From NCBI GenBank assembly GCA_023055505.1, contig JALIRH010000099.1, positions 263,001-327,000 on the forward strand: a DNA stretch of 64,000 nucleotides. Reading direction: 5' to 3'. Origin of the DNA: Callipepla californica brunnescens (taxonomy: Eukaryota; Chordata; Aves; Galliformes; Odontophoridae). The notes under the pieces were generated by a model. It did not search any database, was not told the DNA's origin, and saw only the letters and a list, made by a program, of their open reading frames with translations. The position numbers and the translations under genes were made by a program. Below are positions 51,853 to 63,181 of this stretch, piece by piece (position 1 is the stretch's first letter; every line of letters starts with the position of its first letter).

Positions 51853-51873
51853 CCACCAGGGGAGGGGGCGCTC
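51853..51873 (+). promoter_or_regulatory. CTCF-like motif, interrupted
   Basis: CCACCAGGGGAGGGGGCGCTC is the block's CTCF-like core with about five extra bases in the G run. Binding is doubtful for this copy. Confidence 0.3.
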
Positions 51874-52164
51874 TCACGTGATGTCTCTGTGCCTTCCTAT
51901 TGCTCTCTGAGGTTTTCTATGGGTCGCTGTGGGTCCCGGCATGGGTTGCTTTGGGTCAAGCTGTGGGTCACTGTGGGTCGCTGTGGGTCTCGCTATGGGT
52001 CACTGTGGGTTGCTGTGGTTTGCTATGAGTCTCTATGGGTTGCTGTGGGTCGCTGTGGGTCACGCTATGGGTCCCAATAGGGTTCGCTGTGGGTCGGTGT
52101 GGGTCCTGCTATGGGTCTCTACGTGCCCCAGGAGATCCCTAAGGGGCTGCAGTTCCCCTTCACG

Positions 52165-52179
52165 CCACCAGAGGGAGCT
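52165..52179 (+). promoter_or_regulatory. CTCF-like motif, near match
   Basis: CCACCAGAGGGAGCT matches the vertebrate CTCF core consensus except for A at the late invariant C position. Confidence 0.4.
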
Positions 52180-52411
52180 CTCACATGATGTCGCTGTGTC
52201 TCTACGGCTTCCTATTGCTCTCTGTGTTTTCCTATTGGGCGCTATGTGTCGCTATGGGTCCCAATATGCTTCGCTGTGGGTTACTGTGGGTCACTGTGGA
52301 TCGCTATGGGTTGCTATGGATCGCTTTGGTTTGCTGTGGGTCCTGCTATGGGTCTCTGTGGGTCTCTAAGGTTCCCAATGGATCCCTAAGGGGCTGCAGT
52401 TCCCCTCCACG

Positions 52412-52426
52412 CCACCAGGGGGCGCT
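52412..52426 (+). promoter_or_regulatory. CTCF motif, full match to core
   Basis: CCACCAGGGGGCGCT matches the vertebrate CTCF core consensus (CCASYAGRKGGCR) at every position. It sits in one of the repeated punctuation blocks of the minisatellite. Confidence 0.6.
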
Positions 52427-53178
52427 CTCACGTAATGTCGCTGGGTCTCTAGGGCTCCTTATTGCTATCAGTGGTTTCCTATTGGGCGCTATGGGTCGCT
52501 GTGGGTCACTATGCGTCGCTATCGATCTCTGTGGGCTGCTACGTTTTGCTGCGGGTCTCTATGGGACGCTATGGGTCACTGTGGGTCTTGCTATGTGTAT
52601 CCATGGGTCGCTATGGGTCGATGTGGATCGCTATAAGTCTCTACATGTTGCTAAGGGTTGCAATGGGTCGCTGTGGGTCATGCTGTGGGTGTCTGTGGGT
52701 CCAGCTATGGGTCATTGTGGGTCGCAGTGAGTCGCTACGGGTCTCTTTGGGACGCTATGGGTCACTCTAGGTCCTGCTATGGGTCGCTGTGGGTCGCTTT
52801 GGGTCTCTATGGGTCTCAGTGGGTCTCTGTGGGTCACTGTGGGTTGCTATGGGTCGGTGTGGGTCGCTATCGGTCACTATTGGTTGTAATCGGTCTCTGT
52901 GGGTTGCTGTGAGTCGCTGTGGGCCCCCCTATAGGTTGCTGTGGGTCGGCTGGGTCGCTATGGGTTGCTGTGGATGGCTGTGTGTCGCTGTGCCTCTATG
53001 AGTCGCTATGGGTTGCAGTGCGTCGCAATGGGTCAATGTGGTCTGTTACGGGTCGCTGTGGGTTACGCTGTGGGTCCCAATATGGTTCGCTGTGGGTCAG
53101 TGTGGGTCCTGCTATGAGGCGCTGTTGGTCTCTATGTGCCCCAGGAGATTCCTAAGGAGCTGCAGTTCCCCCTCCATG

Positions 53179-53193
53179 ACACCAGGCGGCGCT
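53179..53193 (+). promoter_or_regulatory. CTCF-like motif, near match
   Basis: ACACCAGGCGGCGCT differs from the core at two positions. It is the last of four blocks with the same context (CTCTCACGTGATG follows). Confidence 0.4.
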
Positions 53194-53690
53194 CTCACGT
53201 GATGTCGCTGTGTCTCTGTGGCTCCCTCTTGCTCCCTGTGGTTTTCCATGGGTCGCTGTGGATCGCTATGGGTCCCAATGGATCGCTGTGGTTCCTGGCA
53301 TGGGTCGCTATGGGTCAAGCTGTGGGTCACTTTGGGTTGCTGTGGGTGTCTGTGGGTCCAGCTATAGGTCACTGTGGGTCTCAGTGAGTCGCTGTGGGTC
53401 TCTATAAGTCACTGTGGGTAACTATGAGTCTCTATGTGTTTCTATGGGTCGCTGTGGGTCTCTATGGGTCGCTGTGGGTCCCGCTGTGGGTCACTGTGGG
53501 TCGCTGTGTGAGCTATCGGTCTCTGTGGGTTGCTGTGGTTCCCCCTATAGGTTGCTGTGGGTCGGTTGGGTCGCTGTGGGTCCCGCTATGGGTCGCTGTG
53601 AGTCTCTATGGGTCGCTGTGGGTCTCTATGGGTCAGTGTGGGTCACTGTGGGTCAGTGTGGGTCACTGTGGGTCCCGCAGAAGGCGGTGT

Positions 53691-53880
53691 GCCCAGAGCG
53701 AAGCCACGCCCAGCTATGGGGCGGATGTGGGGCAGCTACGGGGCAGCCATGGGTCACCATGGATCTCCATGGGGTCCCTACGGATCTCAATGGGGTCTCC
53801 ACTGATCTCAGTGGATCTCAATGGGGTGGCTATGGGGCAGCTGTGGGGCAGCAATGGGGCACTGACCTATTCCCCTCAGA
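53691..53880. other. Transition between minisatellites
   Basis: This stretch has short GGGGCAGC and ATGGGGTC repeats and an acceptor-like TATTCCCCTCAG near 53869-53880. I could not identify a gene that would use it. Confidence 0.4.
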
Positions 53881-54720
53881 ATGCCGCCACTGCATCTCCT
53901 CCACCTCCTGCGGGAGCACCTCTGTGGGGCAGAACTCTGCCCCACACCTTCACCCCAAACATCCACACCACAGCTCAGCCCCACAGCGCTGCCCCACATC
54001 CCACACATTTGCCCCACATCTCTGCCCCTCATCCCCTGGCCACACAGCTCAGCCCCACATCCCACAGCTCAGCCCCTCATCCCACACCTGGCCCCAGAGC
54101 TCAGCCCTGTGGCTCTGCCCCACACATCTGCCCCAAACCCCACACCTGGACCCACAGCTCAGCCCCACATCCCTCAGCTCTGCACCACAGCTCAGCCCCT
54201 CACCCCACACCTGGCCCCAGAGCTCAGCCCTGTGGCTCTGCCCCACACATCTGCCCCAAACCCCACACCTGGACCCACAGATCTGCCCCACATCCCACAG
54301 CTCTGCCCCACGGCTCAACCCCACAACTCAGCCCCATAGTGCTGCCCCATATCCCACACCTCAGCCCCACGGCTCAACCCCAATCTGCACATACCTGCCC
54401 CACATCCCACAGCTCTGCCCCACATACCTACCTGCCCCACAGATCAGCCCCACATTCCACAGCTCTGCCCCATGGATCAGCCTCACATCCCGCAGCTCAG
54501 CCCCGCATCTGAGCCCCACATCTGCTCATACCTGCACCACACCTCCGCCCCCCAACCGCCACAGCTCTGCCCCACAGATCCACCCCACAGCTCAGCCCCG
54601 CATCCCACAGCTCTGCCCCAATCAGTGCACCTGGACCCACAACTCTGCCCCACAGCTCTGCCCCAAGCCTGGACCCCACACCCACGACCCCAGCCCCAAA
54701 TCCCTGCCCCATAACCCCAT
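53881..54720 (+). repeat. CCCCACAGCTC minisatellite
   Basis: Short C-rich units (CCCCACAGCTCAGC, CCCACATCCCACAGCTCTG) repeat throughout. A longer block, starting ACACCTGGCCCCAGAGCTC and ending ACACCTGGACCCACAG, occurs twice about 125 bp apart (near 54086 and 54209). Frames of several hundred codons pass through because the repeat lacks stops on some frames. Confidence 0.85.
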
Positions 54721-54726
54721 AACCTG

Positions 54727-55090
54727 ACCCCGGCCCCATAACCGCCCCTCCCGCCCTGCCACTGACCACGTGCTCTGCTTCCAGCTCCGCTTCCACCATG
54801 CGGCCGCTTCCGGCCCCACGGCACAGCTCGGCCAATCACAGCACAGATCGGCAGCGGAAAGGGCGGGGTGTGGGGTAGCGAGGCAGAACAGTGCCACTGG
54901 AACGAGGCACGATGACCGGAAATGACTGAAACTTCTGGGAGCGCGGATTTCCGGCAGCGAGCGGGGCATTGTGGGTAAGGAGGCGGAAGCACGCCTGGAA
55001 GTGGGAAACCGGAAGCCAGTGGGAAGCGAGTGGGCGTGGCCAACGTTAAGCCTCGCATTCGAGCCACGCCCCAACGTGCAATGACCCGAA
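54727..55090. promoter_or_regulatory. CpG-rich, TATA-less promoter-like segment
   Basis: This is a GC- and CpG-rich stretch outside the minisatellites with a cluster of housekeeping-type promoter motifs. They are an E-box CACGTG at 54767-54772, a CCAAT box at 54832-54836, a GC box GGGCGGGG at 54861-54868, ETS-type CCGGAA at 54916-54921 and 55009-55014, a reverse ETS TTCCGG at 54949-54954, and GGGCGTGGCC at 55032-55041. No TATA box is seen. Direction is unclear and it could be bidirectional. No intact coding exon follows on either side, so the gene it served is not identified. It might drive a non-coding or repeat transcript. Confidence 0.5.
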
Positions 55091-55384
55091 GTGACCCCGA
55101 TGTGACGCAAAATGACCCCAAATATCCCAGATTACTTCCAACACTTCTTGGAAGCGCTGCGCCCCAAAGGGCCCCAAAATGACCCCAAAGTGACCCCAAA
55201 ACCCTATAACGACCCCATAAGGACCATATCAAATCCCCTATGGGGTCACTTCTTGGTGTCTCTGCAGGCCACGATGCAGCACTGCACCCCAAAGTGCTCC
55301 AGAGTGACCCCAAAGTGACCGTAAATCGGCCCTAATGACCCCAAAAAACCCAAATCCTGGAACGGCCCCAAAACGGCCACACGG
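55091..55384. repeat. GACCCCAAA repeat
   Basis: Units such as TGACCCCAAAGTGACCCC and GGCCCCAAAA repeat with a loose period. The stretch includes a short SGF29-derived piece at about 55246-55285. Confidence 0.7.
55246..55285 (-). pseudogene. SGF29: SGF29 C-terminal fragment, copy C
   Basis: On the minus strand this reads IVACRDTKK and then TGA (55249-55251). It matches the end of copy A, both in GTGGCCTGCAG and in GACACCAAGAAG. Unlike copy A it keeps a stop at the expected end of the protein. It is too short to be a functional exon alone. Confidence 0.5.
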
Positions 55385-55387
55385 GGT

Positions 55388-55503
55388 TGCTTCTTCTTGG
55401 TGTCCCTGCAGGCCACAACGTAGCGCTGTGCGACGTTGAGTGGCGATGAATATCCGTCAGCGTACAACGTGTCCTCAAACAGCACCGAGGAATCATCCTG
55501 CGG
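55388..55503 (-). pseudogene. SGF29: SGF29 last coding exon fragment, copy A
   Basis: SGF29 is a SAGA-complex subunit whose tandem Tudor domain reads H3K4 methylation. The minus-strand peptide runs PQDDSSVLFEDT, then LYADGYSS, then NVAQRYVVAC and RDTKKK. It matches the last 38 or so residues of vertebrate SGF29 (about 293 aa) as I know the family, i.e. the end of the second Tudor fold and the basic tail. It starts after an AACAG acceptor-like site at 55504-55508. The frame lacks a stop after KKK and reads on into repeat to the TGA in copy C. No upstream SGF29 exon lies within the 580 bp before telomeric repeat begins at 56086, so the gene is 5'-truncated. Confidence 0.7.
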
Positions 55504-55508
55504 CTGTT

Positions 55509-56085
55509 ATAGAGCAATTATGGGGTCAGGGGGAATTTATGGGGTCGGGAGGAAAGCAATGGGGTCAGGGGGAATTATGGGGTCAGGGGGAATTTAAAGG
55601 GTTGGAGGGGGAACAGGGGAACTAATAGGGTCAGAGGGGAAATTAATGGGGTCACGGGGGGAACAGGTGAATTATGGGGACGCGGGGAAAGTAATGGGGT
55701 TGGGCTGATGTGACCTCAAACAGCACCGAGGAATCGTCCTGCGGCTGTTCTAGGGCAATTATAGGGTCGGGGGGAATAGGGGAAGTAACAGGGTCAGGAG
55801 GTGAAGTAATGGGGTCACAGGGGGGAATTGATGGGGTTGGGGGGGAAATTATAGGGTCATGGGGGGGAATTATGGGGTCGGGGGAAAATTGTGGGGTCAG
55901 GGGGGAACTAATGGGATTTGGGGCTGACATTTGGGGGAAATAATCGGATTCTGGGGCTGATAATGGAGATTTTGGGGTGGAATTGCAGGATTTTGGTGCT
56001 GAGTTTTGGGGTCAGATATCGACATTATAGGGCAGGGTTATGGGGTCCGTTCGTGCCCTTTTGGGGCCGGGTTCTGTGCTGTGGG
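55509..56085. repeat. GGGGTCAGGGGGAATTA minisatellite
   Basis: G-rich units of roughly 17-25 bp (ATGGGGTCAGGGGGAA and variants) fill the stretch between the SGF29 pieces and the array-unit fragment, with copy B of the exon inside. From about 55930 the repeat becomes irregular. Confidence 0.8.
55713..55752 (-). pseudogene. SGF29: SGF29 exon start, copy B
   Basis: The minus strand repeats the first 30 bases of copy A with one change (PQDDSSVLFE) after a similar AACAG acceptor-like site. It then diverges at GAGGTCACATC, which resembles a splice-donor or break context. The rest of the exon is absent, so a duplication of the exon edge with the surrounding minisatellite is likely. Confidence 0.6.
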
Positions 56086-56703
56086 TCCTAAAACTAAAGA
56101 GAACCCTACCCCTTCCACTAAACCTTCATCTACATCCCTAACCCTTACCCTAAACCTAAATCTACACCAAAACCTAACCCTAACCCTAACATGTCTTCTA
56201 ACTGTAAAACTAATGCTTCACCTAACCCGAACTGAAACCCTAGGATTAAACCTTACCTAACACCTAGCTATATTCCTAACCCTATCCTGAAACCTAACGT
56301 TAACCCTAACCCTAAAAACAACTTGGAACCAAACCCTAACCCTAACCTAACCCTTATCAGAACCCTAAATCTAATCCTAACCGTTACCTTAATTTAACTC
56401 CAATTCTACCTGAAATCTAAATGGGACCTTAAAACCAACCCCAAATTTAAGCCCAACCCTAAGCCTAACACAAAGCATTAGATTACCACAACGCTCACCT
56501 AACTTCTAACCCTGACCCTAACACTAATACTAAACCAAAACAGATTCCAAATACTAACCCAATTCCTATTCTGAAACCCAAAACTATTCCAAAAACAAAC
56601 CCAAGGCCTAACCTTTCTCTCACTCTAACAATCAAAGAAAACCTATTCCTAAACCTAATCCTAAATCTAGTCCTAATCCTAACCCTCACCCTTAATCTAA
56701 CCC
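56086..56703. repeat. Array-unit fragment (C-rich half), left part
   Basis: From GGTCCTAAAACTAAAGAG onward the sequence follows the array unit, starting at the point equivalent to about 14752 (offset about 737 in the unit). It differs from the array copies at more positions than they differ from each other, and skips a segment near 56430-56460. So it is a diverged or older copy of the same module. Confidence 0.85.
56699..56703. other. Target site duplication, left copy (AACCC)
   Basis: AACCC directly precedes the LTR and recurs at 57278-57282 directly after it. The undisturbed array unit has a single copy at this place. Confidence 0.7.
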
Positions 56704-57277
56704 TGTCAACGGTTTACCGGGCTGGATCGGCCCGGTTCCGTGACGATTGCTGCGGGGACCCACGGACCCACGCCCCAGGAAAGGGCAAGGAAAAAGGGAA
56801 AAGGGAAAAGGGAGATGGGCCTAGAAACAAAACAGCGGCAACGATCTGAGGAGGAAAGCTAATTTACTAAATAAGATATTAGAAAGCAAAATAACACAAT
56901 ATAATACAATGTAATTGGAATTGAGGCTAATGAATCAAACAAAATGAGCAAGAGAGAGTGTCCGATAAACCGAAGGCCTTACGCTAACGCTGAAGGCGAT
57001 ACGGCAGTGAGCACCCACTGCTGAGTCGATCCCGAAGGAAAGAGAGTGTCCCGTGACCGCTGAGGGTTTTTATCTGTTCCCTCTGAGCGGAAAACACGTA
57101 AAAATACAAAGCATCGCAAAGTCCTCTGGGGAATGTAGTGCTTCTTCTCTTCTCAGACAGGTATACCTGGAATTATCAATGATCTATGGAGCTGGAGTAT
57201 TAGCTCTTCAACTCCTAATGCAATACATGATGTTATGATGTGGAATACCAGTACCAAAAAATCATAAAACCATGACA
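56704..57277 (-). mobile_element. Solo LTR, ERV-L-like, minus orientation
   Basis: This 574-bp insert interrupts the array-unit fragment. It starts TGTCAACGG and ends CATGACA, so the termini form the inverted repeat TGTCA/TGACA. The 5-bp duplication AACCC flanks it, the usual size for ERV-L. On the minus strand it starts TGTCATGGTTTTATGA, resembling avian ERV-L LTRs as I know them, and has a TATA-like GATAAAAACC near 57069-57078. No internal retroviral sequence is present, so it is a solo LTR left by recombination. The family name is inferred. Confidence 0.8.
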
Positions 57278-57390
57278 AACCCCAACCCCCACCCAGAAGC
57301 TAACACTTAGCATTGTACAATACCTAAACGTACCCCTAATCCTTATCACTAAACCTAAAAGGAACCTGAAACATAGTGCTAAATCTGACC
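57278..57390. repeat. Array-unit fragment, right part
   Basis: The unit resumes after the solo LTR with CCCACCCAGAAGCTAAC and CATTGTACAATACC, continuing without loss from the left part. Confidence 0.85.
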
Positions 57391-57690
57391 CGAACCCTAA
57401 CCCTAAACTTCATCCTATTCCCAAACCTCGCCCTATTCAGAACCCTATTCCTAACCCGAACACTAACCCTTACTCTATTACTAACTTGAAGACTAACCCT
57501 AACAATGAACCAATTCCTAAACCTTTTCCTTCCTCCAAATTGATTCCTAACACTAACCCTAACCCTAATCAAACCCGAACCCTATTCTTAACCCTAAATC
57601 TAACCGTATCCCAATCCCTAACTCTTACCATAACCCTAACCCTAAGTCTTACTCTATCACTAACCCTAACCCTACATTAACCCTATCCTA
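57391..57690. repeat. Degenerate CCCTAA, transition
   Basis: The sequence leaves the array-unit pattern at AAATCTGACCCG, with segments (GAACCAATTCCTAAACC and TTTTCCTTCCTCC) that recur in the unit near 10071 in a different arrangement. Confidence 0.7.
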
Positions 57691-60600
57691 ACCCTAACCA
57701 TAACCCTAACCTAAACCTAATCCCAATCCTAACCCTAACCCTACCCTAACCCCTAACACTAATCCCCTAAACCTTACCACAACCCTAACCCTGAACCCTA
57801 ACACTACCCTAACCCTGAACCTAACCCTAATCCTACCCTAACACCAACCCTCACCCTAACCCTAACCCCTAACCCTAACACTAATCCCCTAACCCTAACC
57901 CCCTAACCCTAACCCTAACCTAACCCTTACCCCAACCCTAACCCCTAACCATACCCTAACCCTAACCCTAAACCCTAACACTACCCTAACCCTGAACCTA
58001 ACCCTAATCCTACCCTAACACCAACCCTCACCCTAACCCTTACCCAAACCCTAAACGTACCCTAACCCTAACACTAACCCTACCCTAACTCTAACCCTAC
58101 CCTAACCCTACCCTAACTCTTACCCTATCCCTAACCCTAACCCCTAACCCTAATACTGACCCTAACCCCTAACCCTAACCCTTACCGTAAATTCTAATCC
58201 AACCCTAACCCTTACCCTAACCCCTAACCCTACCCTAACCCTACCCTAACCCTCAAATCTAACCCTAATTCTACCCTAACCCTAACCCTACCCTTAACCC
58301 TGACCCTAACCATACCCTAACCCTTACCTAACCCTAACTCTACCCTAATCCTTAACCCTAAACCTACCCTAACATTTACCCTAACCCCTAACCCTTACCC
58401 TAACCCCTACCTAACCATAACTCTAACACTAACCCTAACCCTACCCTAACACCTAACCCTACCCTAACCCTGTGCTAACCCTAACCCTGACCCTGACTCA
58501 AACCCTACCCTTAACCCTGACCCTAACCCTACCCTAACCCTTACCTACCCCTAAGCCATAACCCTAACCCTAACACTAACCCTAAACCAACCCTAACCCT
58601 ACCCTAACATTTACCCTAACCCCTAACCCTTACCTAACCATAACCCTAACACTAACCCTAAACCTAACCTAACCCTACCCTAACCGTGACCCTAACCCCT
58701 ATCCCCAACCCGTAAGCCCAAACCCTAACCCTGTCCCTAACCACAACACTACCCTAACCCTAACCCCAACCCTACCCTAACCCTAACCCTGCCCCTAACC
58801 CGAACACTAACCCCTAACCCTACCCGAGCCCTAACCCCTAACCTTAACCCTAACCCCTAACCCATACCCTACCCTAACACTACCCTACCCTTACCATAAA
58901 CCTACCCTAACTCTACCCTTACCCTAACCCTACCCTAACCCTAACTCTAACCCTACCCTAACTCTAACCCTATCCATAACCCTAACCCTACCATAACCCT
59001 ATTGATGGACCCTAACCCTACCCTAACCCTAACCCCTTACCCTAACACCTAACCCTAACCCTAAACCTTGCCTAACCCTATTGATGGACCCTAACCATAA
59101 CACTAACCCTACCTGTAATCCTACCCCTAACCCTTACCCAACCCTAACCCTAACCCTAATCCAACCTAACCCTAACCCTACCCCTACCCATACACCTAAC
59201 CCTAACCCCTAACCCTAAACCCTAACCCTATTAATGGACCCTAACCGTAACCGGAACCCTAACCCTAACTTTACCCTAACCCTACCCGTAACCCTACCCC
59301 TAACCCTTACCCTATTCTAACCCTAACCCTAACAGTAACCCTAATCCTAACCCTAACCCTAACTCCTAACACCTTAACCCTAATCCTAACCCCTAACCCT
59401 TACCCTACCCTAACCCTACCCCTACCCTACCCTAACACTAACCCCTAACCTTAACCCCTAACCCTAACCCTACCCTAACCCTAACCCTACACCCTAACCC
59501 TAACACAAACCCTACCCTAACCCTATCCTAACCCTACCCTAATCTAACCCTAACCCTATTGATCGACCCAAAACCTAACCCTAACCCTACCCTAACCCTA
59601 AAACCCTAACCCTGACTCACACCCTACCCGTAACCCTGACCCTAATACTTACCATAACCATTATCTAACCCTAACCCTACCCCTTAAACCTAACCCTAAC
59701 CCTACCCTAACCTTTACCCTAACCCTAACCCTTACTTAACCATAACCCTACCCTAACACTAACCCTAACCCTTACCCTAACCCTACCCTAATCCTAACCC
59801 CTAACCCCAACCCCTAAGCCCTTATCCTGCCCCTAACCCTTACCCCACCCTAACCCTAAACCCAACCCTACCCTAGCCCTAAACCTACCCCAGCCCTAAC
59901 CCCTAACCTTAACCCTAACCACTAACCCAAACCCTACCCTAACCCTAACCCTACCCTAACCCTACCCTAACTCTAACCCTAACGCTTACCATAACCCTAA
60001 CCCTAAACCTTACCCTAACACTAACCCTACCCTAACCCTAACCCTGACACTGACCCTAACCCCTAACCCTAACCCTTACCGTAACCTCTAATCCAAACCT
60101 AACCCTAACCCTACCCTTACCTTAACCCTACCCATACCCCTACCCTTACCCCTACCCCTACCCTAACCCCTAACCCTTACCCTAACCATACTATAAGCCT
60201 AACCCTGACCCTAACACTGACCCTAACCCTAACCCTTACCCTAACCCTTACCTTTCCCTAACTCTTACCCTAACCCTACCCTAACCCTTACCATAAACCT
60301 AATCCTAACCCCTACCCTAACATTAACCCTACACTAACCCTGACCCAAACACCTAACCCTAACCTAACACTAGCCCTACCCTAACCCTAACCCCAACCCT
60401 ATCCTTAACCCTAACCCTAACCCTAACTCCTAACCCTACTCTAACCCTAAACCTTAACCTAACCGTAACCCCTGACCATACCCTAACCCCTAACCCTAAC
60501 CCTACCCATACCCCTACCCCTACACTAACCCAACCCCTAACCCCTAACCCTAGCCCTACCCTAACCCCTAAACCTAACCCTAACCCTAAACCTTAACCCT

Positions 60601-63146
60601 ACACTAACCCTACCCTAAACCTAACCCTAACCTTAAACCCTAACCCTAACCCACCAGATCCCTAACCCTAACTCTAACCCTAACCCTACTGATTCCTTAC
60701 CCTAACCCTACCCTAACTCTAACCTAACCCTAACCCTATTCCTAACCCCAACTTTAACCCTACCCTAACCCTAACCCTTAACCCTACCCTAACCCTTATC
60801 CTAACCGTAACCCCTGACTCTACCCTAACCCCTAACCCTAACCCTACCCTAATCCCAACCCAACCCTAACACTAACCCTACCCTAACCCTACCCTAACCC
60901 TAACCCCAACCCTATCCCTAACCCTACCCTTACCCTAACCTTAACCCTAACCCCTAACCCTTATCCTAACCTTAACCCCTGACGCTACCCTAACCCCTAA
61001 CCCTAACCCTACTTTACCCTAACCCAACCCTAACCCTACCCTAACCCTTACCCTAAACCAAACCCTACCCTAACTCTAACCCTAACCCTTACCCTGACCC
61101 TAACCCCTAAACCTAACCCTTACAGTAACCCCTAAACCTACCCTAACCCTAACCCCTAACCTTAACCCCTAACCCTAAACCCTAACCCTACACTAACCCT
61201 AATCTAAACTAACCCTAACCCTATTGATGGACCCAAAACCTAACCCTAACCCTACACTAACCATAACACTTAACCTAACCGTACCCTAACCCTAACCCTG
61301 ACCCTAACCCTGACTCAAACCCTACCCTTAACCCTGACCCTAACCCTACCCTAACCCTTACCTAACCCTAACCCTACCCTAACCCTAACACTACCCTAAC
61401 ATTTACCCTAACCCCTAACCCTTACCTAACCATAACCCTAACACTAAAACTAACCCTACTCTAACCCCTAACCCTACCCTAACCCTTACCCTAACACTAA
61501 CCCTAAACCTACCCTAACCGTGACCCTAACCCCTAACCCCAACCCCAAAGCCCTAACCCTAACCCTGCCCCTAACCCCAACCCAACCCTAACCCTAACCC
61601 CAACCCTACCCTAACCCTAACACTAACCCCTAACCCTACCCTAGCCCTAACTCCTAACCCCTAATTTTAACCCTAACACTAACCCTAGCCCTACCCTAAC
61701 CCTAACCCTACCCCTTACACTAACCATACCCTAACCCTAAAACTGACCCTACACCATCCCTGACCCTAACCCTAACCCTTACCCTCACCCTTACCTATCC
61801 CTAACCCTACTCTAACCCTTAACCCTAACCCTACCCTAACCCTTACCCATACCCCTACCCCTAACCCCTACATCTAGCCCTACCCTAAGCCTAACCCTAC
61901 CCTATCCCTAACCCTTACCCTAACCCTTACCTATCCCTAACCCTACCCTAACCCTAACCATACCCCTACCCCTAACCCCTACATCTAGCCCTACCCTAAC
62001 CCTAACCCTACTCTAACCCTAACCCTAACCCTTACCCTAACCCTTACCTATCCCTAACCCTACCCTAACCCTACCCTAACCCTGACTCAAACCCTAACCT
62101 TAACCCTGACCCTGACCCTAACCCTACCCTAAACCTTACCTACCCCTAACCCATAATCCTAACCCATAACCCTAACCCTAACCCTACCCTAACATTTACC
62201 CTAACCCTTACCTAACCATAACCCTAACACTAACCCTAAACCTAACCTAACCCTACCCTAACCGTGACCCTAACCCCTATCCCCAGCCCGTAAGCCCAAA
62301 CCCTAACCCTGTCCCTAACCCCAACCCTACCCTAACCCTAACCACAACCCTACCCTAACCCTAAACCTAACACTAACCCCTAACCCTACCCTAGCCCTAA
62401 TCCCTAACCCATACCCTACCCTAACACTACCCTACCCTTACCCTAAACCTACTCTAACTCTACCCTTACCCTAACCCTACCCTAAACCTAACTATAACCC
62501 TACCCTAACTCTAACCCTAACCCTAACTCTTACCCTATCCCTAACCCTAACCCCTAACCCTGACACTGACCCTAACCACTAAACCTAACCCTTACCGTAA
62601 ATTCTAATCCAACCCTAACCCTAACCCTACCCTAACCCTACCCATACCCCTACCCCTAACCCAACCCTAACACTACCCTAACCCTAACACCTAACCCTAA
62701 CCCCTAACCGTAGCCCTACCCTAACCCTACCCCTCACCCTAACCCTAACACTACCCTAACCCTAACCCCTAACCCTAACCCCTAACCGTAGCCCTACCCT
62801 AACCCTACCCCTCACCCTAACCCTATCCCTTACCCTAACCCTTACCTATCCCTAACCCTAACCCTAAACCTTAACCCTACCCTAACCCTACCCTAAACCT
62901 AACCCTAACCTTAAACCCTAACCCCAACCTACCAGATCCCTAACCCTAACTCTAACCCTAACCCTACTGATTCCTTACCATAACCCTACCCTAACCCTAA
63001 CCCTACCCTAAACTTAACCCCTAACCCTAACCCTTACCCTAACCCTAACATTGACCCTATCCCTGACCCTAACCCCTAACCCTAACCCTTACCGTAACCC
63101 CTAACCCTAAACACTAACACTAACCCTACACTAACCCTAATCTAAA

Positions 63147-63181
<35 letters not shown>

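Larger units (their letters stand above)
51719..53690 (+). repeat. GGGTC minisatellite (10-bp period)
   Basis: The basic unit alternates GCTGTGGGTC and GCTATGGGTC with many one-base variants. It starts on the base after the LTR. About every 250-760 bp it is punctuated by a longer block (GATCCCTAAGGGGCTGCAG, TTCCCCTCCACGCC, then CTCTCACGTGATG). These blocks start near 51831, 52131, 52381 and 53147 and carry CTCF-like motifs. Reading frames through it give MGRCGSLWV-type repeats that are by-products of the period. Confidence 0.9.

Noticed and set aside
52185..52730. 181-codon frame rich in CGSLWV
   Set aside because: It is a by-product of the 10-bp GGGTC repeat.
53864..53945. Possible exon after TATTCCCCTCAG with a Cys-rich peptide (ECRHCISSTSCGS)
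   Set aside because: The peptide runs straight into C-rich minisatellite, no donor is convincing and no family is recognised.
53394..54727. Open frames of 372 and 437 codons on the plus strand
   Set aside because: They run through two different minisatellites and repeat their periods (GRCGSLWV, then PHSSAP). They overlap each other in two frames and lack any domain.
54799..54880. Short ATG frame with a good start context in the CpG island
   Set aside because: It ends after 26 codons and has no recognisable product.
54483..55313. 276-codon minus-strand frame
   Set aside because: It crosses minisatellite, CpG island and GACCCC repeat, and its composition is that of the repeats. No domain is visible.
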